Assembly (NCBI GenBank): GCA_016792805.1
Contig: JAEUHX010000001.1
Span: 1 to 38,149 of the forward strand
DNA length: 38,149 nucleotides
Reading direction: 5' to 3'
Origin: Planctomycetota bacterium
Lineage (GTDB): Bacteria > Planctomycetota > UBA1135 > JACQFD01
Part shown: positions 32,686 through 38,149 of the stretch, piece by piece
Layout: every line of letters begins with the position of its first letter
Position numbering within the stretch: position 1 is the first letter of the stretch
Notes under the pieces: model-generated
Told to the model about the DNA's origin: nothing
Databases searched by the model: none
What the model saw: only the letters and a program-made list of their open reading frames with translations
Made by a program: the position numbers and the translations under genes

Positions 32686-35286
32686 TCACCGGCACATGAC
32701 CCAGGCGTCCCCGAGGGACGGCCACGGGGTAAGCCAGAGGGCCGCGGCCAACCGAGCGCGGCGCGGATCTCCACGGAGGCGGTCTGCCGCGGCCTCGTCG
32801 AGCAAGATCAACGATCGCAATCCGGGCATTCCCCAGAGGCGCCGATGGAAGTGGCGGCGCACATCGCGCCGGATCTGTGCGAGGAGATTCGGCGGGGAGG
32901 TGCTCGGCCCGAACGCGAGAAGACTCCGCGTGAGTTTCACGAATTGTGGCAAATTTCCTGAGAGCGATGTCTCGAGGAACTCGGCTCGCTCCATCGGCGA
33001 AAGCTGAAGCCACCAATTCTCCACCGAGTCGAGCACGCGGTCATGAAGCGGCTCGAGCCCCTTGCGCTGCGCTACGCGCAAGAGCACGCCGAGCGAGCGC
33101 ATCCAGTCGCCCTGCTTCTGTGCGAAGCTCGCATAGTGAAAATACGCTGTCGGGACGTGCAGCCCGGAGATGAACTCCTCGTAGCGTGCATACACTTCCT
33201 CGACCTCAGCGCGGCTCCGGGCCGCCGCTGCGGCAAGGTCGATCTCGACTCGGTCCGCCGAACGGTAACGATCCTGCCGCGGCAGAACGCGCGCCTGGGC
33301 CAAGAATCCGCGGGCTCGCTCGGTGTCGCCCACTCGGCACGCTGCATCCGCGAGGTCGACGCCCAAGAATCCCGCCTCCGGGAATCCTCGAAACGCACTC
33401 AATAATCGAGGATACGCCTTCGCCGGCTCTCCCGACGCGAGGCAGAGCTCCCCGAGGGCTCCGTCGACGAGTGGGTCGGCATCGGTCGAGAGATCGAGCT
33501 GCGACCAAGCCTCAAAGCAGGCCGGGAAATCGGCGGCGAGGCAGGCCGTGAGGCCGCGCAGCCTCACATCCTCGCGGCTGCGCGCCGGTGCCTCCCGCTC
33601 GGGGATCCCAATTCTTCGCGCGAAGTAGGCCGCCGTCGAAGGCGCTGCCAGCTCCTCCCGAAGCCTGCGCTCCAGCTCGAGTTCTGTCTCCGAAGCCTGC
33701 CGTTCGGAATAGTGGAAGCTTTCTGAATCCCAACGATCGGTGAGCGCCAGCGCGCACATAACGGCCGCTTGCTCCATGCGCAGCGTGCGGTCGCTCGAGT
33801 TCCAGGAGAGCGCCTCTCCGTAGAGTGTGAGCGCCCGCTCCGCCGCGTCTTTTGTTAGGACTGGCGCATAGGTCGCCGCCCTCGCGGTGAGGACCGCATA
33901 CGCCCGCTCCCCCAGCTCGGGGCTCAGAAGCTCGAGCTGGGCCTCCGTCCGGAGCTTCCGCACCTGACGCGGCGCATCGAGGCGCGCCGCCCACCAGCTC
34001 CCGCCCAGCACGGCCCCGATGGCGGCGATGGCGAGCCCCGCGGCCATTGCACTGACGACCGAGCGTCGCCGACGAGCCCACTTGACGAGCCGCATCGCCG
34101 GAGATGCCACTTTTGCGCGCACGGGCTCGAGCCGCAGGATTCGCTCGAGGTCGTCGGCTAGCTCGTCGGCGCTCGCCATGCGCTCCGACTTCTGGAACTC
34201 CATCGCCTTCGCGATCACTGTCTCGAGGTCGCGGGGCACGGCCGGCGCGCGCGCGCGCAGCTGCGGCGCATCGCTCGATTCCATGCGCTTCAGGATCTCC
34301 ATTGGAGAGCCGTTGCCGTAGGGAAGGCCACCCCCCGCCGCTTCATACAAAAGTGCGGCGAGTGAGTAGACATCGCTCCGAGCGTCGATGCTGTCGCTCT
34401 CACCACGGAGCTGCTCGGGCGCCGCGTAGGAGGCCGTCCCCACAAATGCGCCCGACTGCGTATGCATCGAGCTCTCCCGATCGCGCACCAAGCCGAAATC
34501 GGAAAGCAGCGCCGTCCCGTCCGAACGCAACAAAATATTGGAGGGCTTCACGTCGCGGTGCACGAGGCCGGCTCGGTGCACTTCTCCGAGCGCGCGGCCG
34601 ATCTCGATTCCGGTCTTGCACACGAACGCGACCCAGCTCCCCGGGAGCGCCGCCGAAGGCGCTGTACCCGCGGCGAGCCAATGTGCTACGGCCTCCATCG
34701 GCGACGCTAGCTGGCTGCGGCGCAGCCGATCCATGATTTGTGAAAGTGTACATCCCTCGACCCACTCCATCGCATATGCGCACGCGTCGGTCTCCTCCAC
34801 GACGTCGTACACGCTCACGACGTTGCGATGCCGCACTTTGGCGAGGGCCGCCGCCTCCGCCAAGAATCGCTCTCGGGCGCGTCGCGAGAGGGCCGCAGAG
34901 CCCGTCAGCACTTTAAGCGCGACGCGCCTGCCGCCGAGCGATTGCTGCTGCGCCAAATACACAGTCCCCATGGAACCGCGGCCGATCTCGCGCTCGATCA
35001 CATATCCGCGAATCTGTGGTATCCGCGGCGCACGGCGGACCAGCACGCGCTCGGCGAGCTCGAGGGCCGATTCGATCTCCTCCCGCAGCTCTGGGCGCAT
35101 GGCCACGAGGCGCCCGACGTCGGCGCGCTGCCCCTCGCGGGCGGCTGCGACCGCCGCGTCGAACAGCGCATCGAGAAACGCGTCGTTCGACAGCGCGTCG
35201 TGGAGCCCGAGTGCCGCCGGATCGAGCCACGCGCGCGCGCGCGGGTCGGCGCGCGACGTCGCGGTCGAGGAGCGCTTCATGCTCAT
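32686..35286 (-). CDS. Membrane-anchored Ser/Thr protein kinase with C-terminal repeats
   Basis: An 866-residue kinase. Residues of about 95-385 form a complete Hanks-type catalytic domain: GRGSMGTVY (102-110), K125 in VALKVL, HRDVKPSN (243-250) with D245, DFG (263-265) and APE (289-291). A single transmembrane helix spans about 410-432. The remaining 430 residues look like helical TPR-type repeats outside the membrane, a plausible sensor or protein-docking part. The first 90 residues carry a helix with RPELREEIESALELAERV, common before planctomycete kinases. It starts 32 bases after the sigma factor gene on the same strand. No pattern for a phosphorylation target is visible. ATG at 35280 is an alternative start. 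Confidence 0.93.
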   Translation of the reverse strand: MSMKRSSTATSRADPRARAWLDPAALGLHDALSNDAFLDALFDAAVAAAREGQRADVGRLVAMRPELREEIESALELAERVLVRRAPRIPQIRGYVIEREIGRGSMGTVYLAQQQSLGGRRVALKVLTGSAALSRRARERFLAEAAALAKVRHRNVVSVYDVVEETDACAYAMEWVEGCTLSQIMDRLRRSQLASPMEAVAHWLAAGTAPSAALPGSWVAFVCKTGIEIGRALGEVHRAGLVHRDVKPSNILLRSDGTALLSDFGLVRDRESSMHTQSGAFVGTASYAAPEQLRGESDSIDARSDVYSLAALLYEAAGGGLPYGNGSPMEILKRMESSDAPQLRARAPAVPRDLETVIAKAMEFQKSERMASADELADDLERILRLEPVRAKVASPAMRLVKWARRRRSVVSAMAAGLAIAAIGAVLGGSWWAARLDAPRQVRKLRTEAQLELLSPELGERAYAVLTARAATYAPVLTKDAAERALTLYGEALSWNSSDRTLRMEQAAVMCALALTDRWDSESFHYSERQASETELELERRLREELAAPSTAAYFARRIGIPEREAPARSREDVRLRGLTACLAADFPACFEAWSQLDLSTDADPLVDGALGELCLASGEPAKAYPRLLSAFRGFPEAGFLGVDLADAACRVGDTERARGFLAQARVLPRQDRYRSADRVEIDLAAAAARSRAEVEEVYARYEEFISGLHVPTAYFHYASFAQKQGDWMRSLGVLLRVAQRKGLEPLHDRVLDSVENWWLQLSPMERAEFLETSLSGNLPQFVKLTRSLLAFGPSTSPPNLLAQIRRDVRRHFHRRLWGMPGLRSLILLDEAAADRLRGDPRRARLAAALWLTPWPSLGDAWVMCR

Positions 35287-35318
35287 GGCTCGGCGACGTG
35301 GCCCGCGCGCGGCGGCCC

Positions 35319-35957
35319 CTACGGTCGGACAATACGGTGGCCACGCTCGGAGAGCGACTTGAGGCGCACTTCGAGACGCCGTTGGTATTCCGCGGCCCCC
35401 TTTCGAAATCGATGCTTGGCCGCGGAGAGGCCCAGCTCGAGGCGCGAAGCGACCTCCTCCATCTCCAGCTCCTCAAAGAGGCGCAGCCGCACCACTTCGC
35501 GCACCTCGTCGTCGAGCGACTCGAGGGCTTCGAACATCGCCTGGGCCTCCTCATGGATCTGGACGACACGGCTCGGAGTCGTCGTCCCCGCCAGCGGCCA
35601 AAGCGACCTCTCGCGAGGAGTCTCCATCACCGCAGCTGAGAGCGATTTGGGCGCCCGACCGCCGCCGCGCTTGGCCGCTTCGTCGCGATCGAGAAGGTCG
35701 CGCACGCGGTTCTCGGCGATCTGGATCAGCCAGCTCCGGAAGCTCCGCAGTCCGCGCCACTCAAAGCGCGCGCGATCGTGCCAGGCGTGGAGCAGCGTTT
35801 CCTGCCAGAGGTCCTCCGGCGTCGTGCGCGCCGCCAGCGCACGCCCCATGCGAGACCTCAACACCACCAGCATCGATGGCGGTCCGACCGCTTCGATGAG
35901 GCGCTCCCATTCGACGGGGTCGTCGGAGAGCATCGGGTTGTGGGTGAAGCCATCCAC
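35319..35957 (-). CDS. ECF-type sigma factor paired with the kinase
   Basis: A 212-residue sigma-70 family protein. Region 2 spans about 28-95 (TPEDLWQETLLHAWHD, then SFRSWLIQIAENRVRDLL) and region 4 about 140-200 (LDDEVREVVRLRLFEELEMEEVASRL, a helix-turn-helix). It has no anti-sigma partner; the Ser/Thr kinase gene follows by 32 bases, so phosphorylation is the likely control, as known for kinase-linked ECF sigma factors. The start appears to be GTG at 35957; ATG eight codons in (35933) is possible. It is divergent from the GH57 gene at 36099 across 141 bases, which could hold an autoregulated promoter. Confidence 0.9.
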   Translation of the reverse strand: MDGFTHNPMLSDDPVEWERLIEAVGPPSMLVVLRSRMGRALAARTTPEDLWQETLLHAWHDRARFEWRGLRSFRSWLIQIAENRVRDLLDRDEAAKRGGGRAPKSLSAAVMETPRERSLWPLAGTTTPSRVVQIHEEAQAMFEALESLDDEVREVVRLRLFEELEMEEVASRLELGLSAAKHRFRKGAAEYQRRLEVRLKSLSERGHRIVRP

Positions 35958-36098
35958 CGGAAGAGCCTACCTTGCTCTCATCGGCCGGGCGGGCGGCGCG
36001 ACACGACGGGTCGATCGACGCCACGGGGCCTCTCAGCACATCTCCGCTGAGGGTGTCGCTGGCGCCGCGCCGATGACGAGACCAAGCTCGCAGCCCCC

Positions 36099-37958
36099 AT
36101 GCGTCCCGGCATCGCCATCCACGGCCACTTCTACCAGCCGCCCCGGGAGAGTCCGTGGACGGGGCGCATCGGGCGGCAGCCGTCGGCCGCACCCGACCAC
36201 GATTGGAATCAGCGCATCGCGCGCGAGTGCTATCTGCCGAATGCGCGCCTGCGAACGCTGGAGCGCATCTCGTTCAATTTTGGCCCGACGCTTCTCGGCT
36301 GGGCCGACGACGAGTGTCCTGAACTCGCCCGCGGGGTGGCGGAGGCCGACCGGCGCGGGCTCGAAAATTACGGAAGCGCCCCCGCGATGGCGCAGGTCTT
36401 CTCTCATCCGATCGCCCCACTCCTTACAGATCGCGACCGCCGCACGCAGGTGCGCTGGGGCATCGCCGATTTCGAGCGCCGATTCGGCCGGCGCCCACAG
36501 GGGATGTGGCTTCCAGAGTGCGGCGTCGACCTCGCGTCGCTTCGGGCACTAGCCGTTGAGGGAATTCAGTTTACAATTCTTGCACCTTATCAGGCGTCGC
36601 GGATTTGTGACGCGGACGGGAAATGGCACGATGCGGGCGAACATGGCGTCGATCCGTCGCAGCCAGCGCGCGTCGATCTGGGCGGCGGACTCTCGATCAT
36701 CGTCTTCTTCTATGACCGCGCCGCGTCGCAGGCTGTCGCATTCGAAGGCGCGCTGCATTCGGCCGCCCGATACACCGACGTGCTGAAGCGCCGCGCGCTG
36801 TCGCTCCAGAAGAGTGATCTTCAATCATCGCCGCCGCCGCTCCTGCTGGTGGCGACCGACGGTGAGAGCTACGGACACCACGCGGCCGGGGGCGCGCAGG
36901 CGCTGGCGCACACCCTCGAGGCGCTCGGAGCCGATGGCGACGTCGAGCTCACGACCCCCGCAGCCTGGCTCGCGCGCCACGCTCCGAATCGCCGGGCGGA
37001 GATTCGCGAGCAGACGGCCTGGAGCTGCGCCCATGGGCTCGAGCGGTGGAAATCCGACTGCGGCTGCCGAAGCGGCGGCGGACATCAACAATGGCGCGCG
37101 CCGCTCCGGGAAGCGGTCGAGACGGTGACGGCGCGGATTCACGCCGTCTTTGAGCGCGACGGATCCGTGATTTTCACAGATCCATGGGCAGCGCGCGACG
37201 CTTCGGCCGGGCTCGCCCCGCGCGCGCTCGCGAGCCACGAGCCGTTCCTTGCAACAGTTCGCGATCGCAGCCGGCAGGAGATTCTCCGCCGCGCGCTTCG
37301 GCTCGCGGAGATGGAGCGGCAAGTGCTCTTTGCGCACACGAGCTGCGGCTGGTTCTTCGACGACGTATCGGGGCTGGAACCGGTCCAGAACCTACGATTC
37401 CTGGCGCGCGCGATCGAGTTGTCGCGGGTTGGCGCTCCGCTCGAGGACGAGGTGACGGCGATTCTGCGCCGCGCTCCGAGCAATGTCCCGACGGTTGGGG
37501 ATGGCGCGACGGTCTACCGCCGCAATGTTCTTACAGAAGCGATCGACGCGCCGGCGCTCGCGCTCCGGGCCGCACTTCGGTGGGCAGCCTATCGCGACGA
37601 CCGGCCTCTCGATCTTGGCGGCAGCAGCGTGAGCGCCGAATGCTGGCGGCGAGAGCGGCTGCGCGAGCGCACTTTTGTGAGCGCCATCGCCCGCATCCGG
37701 GATGCATTCGACGGCCCGCCGCTCGCGTTCGCAGTGGCTGCGATTTCGCTTCCGGACGGCGAGTGCTTCGCCGGACTTGGCCCCGCTACCGACGGGGAGC
37801 GAGTGGAACGCGCCGCCGCCGAGTGCGCCGCAGCGTTCCTCTCCGGGCGCACGCCGGATATCGTGCGCGCCCTCGCCACTCGTTACACAACGCGCGGGCT
37901 CCATGTGATGGATCTCTCGGACGACGAGCGCGAGGAGATCGAGGCCGCCCGCCGCTGA
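36099..37958 (+). CDS. GH57-family protein with DUF3536-like C-terminus
   Basis: A 619-residue protein of a GH57 branch distinct from the branching enzyme. AIHGHFYQPPRE (H8, H10) starts the barrel, GMWLPECGVD holds E140 in the nucleophile position, and VATDGESYGHH holds D254 in the acid/base position, so it should be catalytically active on an alpha-glucan. The second half (CSCAHGLERWKSDCGC-like region around 310-330, then LFAHTSCGWFFDDVSG) is the DUF3536-like part whose job is unknown. The start is the ATG giving MRPGIAIHGHF. It stands divergent from the sigma factor/kinase pair. Given the glycogen genes nearby, a role in glucan turnover is plausible but not shown. Confidence 0.85.
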   Translation: MRPGIAIHGHFYQPPRESPWTGRIGRQPSAAPDHDWNQRIARECYLPNARLRTLERISFNFGPTLLGWADDECPELARGVAEADRRGLENYGSAPAMAQVFSHPIAPLLTDRDRRTQVRWGIADFERRFGRRPQGMWLPECGVDLASLRALAVEGIQFTILAPYQASRICDADGKWHDAGEHGVDPSQPARVDLGGGLSIIVFFYDRAASQAVAFEGALHSAARYTDVLKRRALSLQKSDLQSSPPPLLLVATDGESYGHHAAGGAQALAHTLEALGADGDVELTTPAAWLARHAPNRRAEIREQTAWSCAHGLERWKSDCGCRSGGGHQQWRAPLREAVETVTARIHAVFERDGSVIFTDPWAARDASAGLAPRALASHEPFLATVRDRSRQEILRRALRLAEMERQVLFAHTSCGWFFDDVSGLEPVQNLRFLARAIELSRVGAPLEDEVTAILRRAPSNVPTVGDGATVYRRNVLTEAIDAPALALRAALRWAAYRDDRPLDLGGSSVSAECWRRERLRERTFVSAIARIRDAFDGPPLAFAVAAISLPDGECFAGLGPATDGERVERAAAECAAAFLSGRTPDIVRALATRYTTRGLHVMDLSDDEREEIEAARR

Positions 37959-38022
37959 GCCCAGTTCACGCTGCAACGGCACCGGGGCCGGCGAGGACGA
38001 GCGAACTCCAGACAGCGAATAA

Positions 38023-38149
38023 GTGATGTCGGCGTCTGCGGGCCAGCCCTCAATGGATTCGTGGGCTCGGCGCGTGCAGGCCATTCCTCAACTGGCTGGT
38101 GGGGTCGGCGCGTGCACGTTACTCAAAATTGATACGTGGGGTCGGCGCG
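38023..38149. repeat. Degenerate 37-38 base tandem repeat at the window end
   Basis: Units start at 38023, 38061, 38099 and 38136. The first 17-18 bases are best kept (GTGGGGTCGGCGCGTGCA in the third, one mismatch in the second); the rest of the unit drifts, with unit 1 and unit 2 matching at about two thirds of positions. The repeat runs off the window edge, so its full length is unknown. The conserved part is too short and the rest too similar between units for a typical CRISPR array. Confidence 0.6.

Noticed and set aside
34828..36552. Plus-strand open frame across the kinase and sigma factor genes and into the GH57 gene
   Set aside because: It overlaps three genes with recognisable motifs and has Ser/Arg-rich low-complexity translation.
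38023..38149. CRISPR array
   Set aside because: The conserved core is only about 17 bases, the spacer-like parts resemble each other, and no cas gene is present.
1..38149. tRNA, rRNA, integrase, transposase or attachment sites
   Set aside because: Read for but not seen: no cloverleaf with a TTCGA arm and acceptor pairing, no ribosomal RNA sequence and no recombinase motif.

Overview
The window (38,149 bases, GC-rich) looks like a chromosomal piece of a Gram-negative-type bacterium, most likely a planctomycete. This is inferred from gene style: three large secreted proteins share one C-terminal module of about 125-135 residues, one ECF sigma factor sits beside a membrane-anchored Ser/Thr kinase, and another sigma factor is fused to a membrane helix and a long extracytoplasmic part. 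There is no ribosomal RNA or other direct taxonomic marker, and no tRNA, CRISPR, phage or transposase gene was recognised.

Layout. 1-577 holds the end of a secreted SBBP-type beta-propeller protein. 750-8133 is a minus-strand block: a radical SAM/SPASM protein, a propeller plus multihaem cytochrome c peroxidase-like protein, and a GH20 beta-hexosaminidase, separated by gene-poor spacers. 8188-10206 is a membrane glycosyltransferase on the plus strand, convergent with a two-gene unit (cyclodeaminase-type folate enzyme, then gpmA). 11777-27230 is a long run of plus-strand genes: membrane glycosyltransferase-like protein, M48 lipoprotein protease, glgA, FG-GAP repeat protein, sigma factor with ectodomain, a sulfur unit (TusA-like, DsrE-like, TusA-OsmC fusion, core MetE-like methionine synthase), and two tandem SGNH hydrolases closed by a terminator-like hairpin. 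27231-28271 is about 1 kb without a recognisable gene but rich in hairpins. 28272-32670 holds a GH57 branching enzyme overlapping glgC, then a secreted metallopeptidase. 32686-35957 is the minus-strand sigma factor/kinase pair, divergent from a second GH57 protein (36099-37958). The window ends in a 37-38 base tandem repeat.

How the genes fit together. GlgC makes ADP-glucose, GlgA extends the glucan and the GH57 enzyme branches it, so three steps of glycogen synthesis are present in two transcription units; no GH13 branching enzyme or phosphorylase is in view. The most system-like set is 21681-24260, where sulfur-carrier domains, an OsmC domain and a single-barrel methionine synthase follow one another, the last two with overlapping stop and start codons.

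Non-coding structure of interest: a degenerate dispersed repeat family with copies near 598-745, 2411-2570 and (inverted) 27765-27904, and a nested palindrome at 2473-2654.
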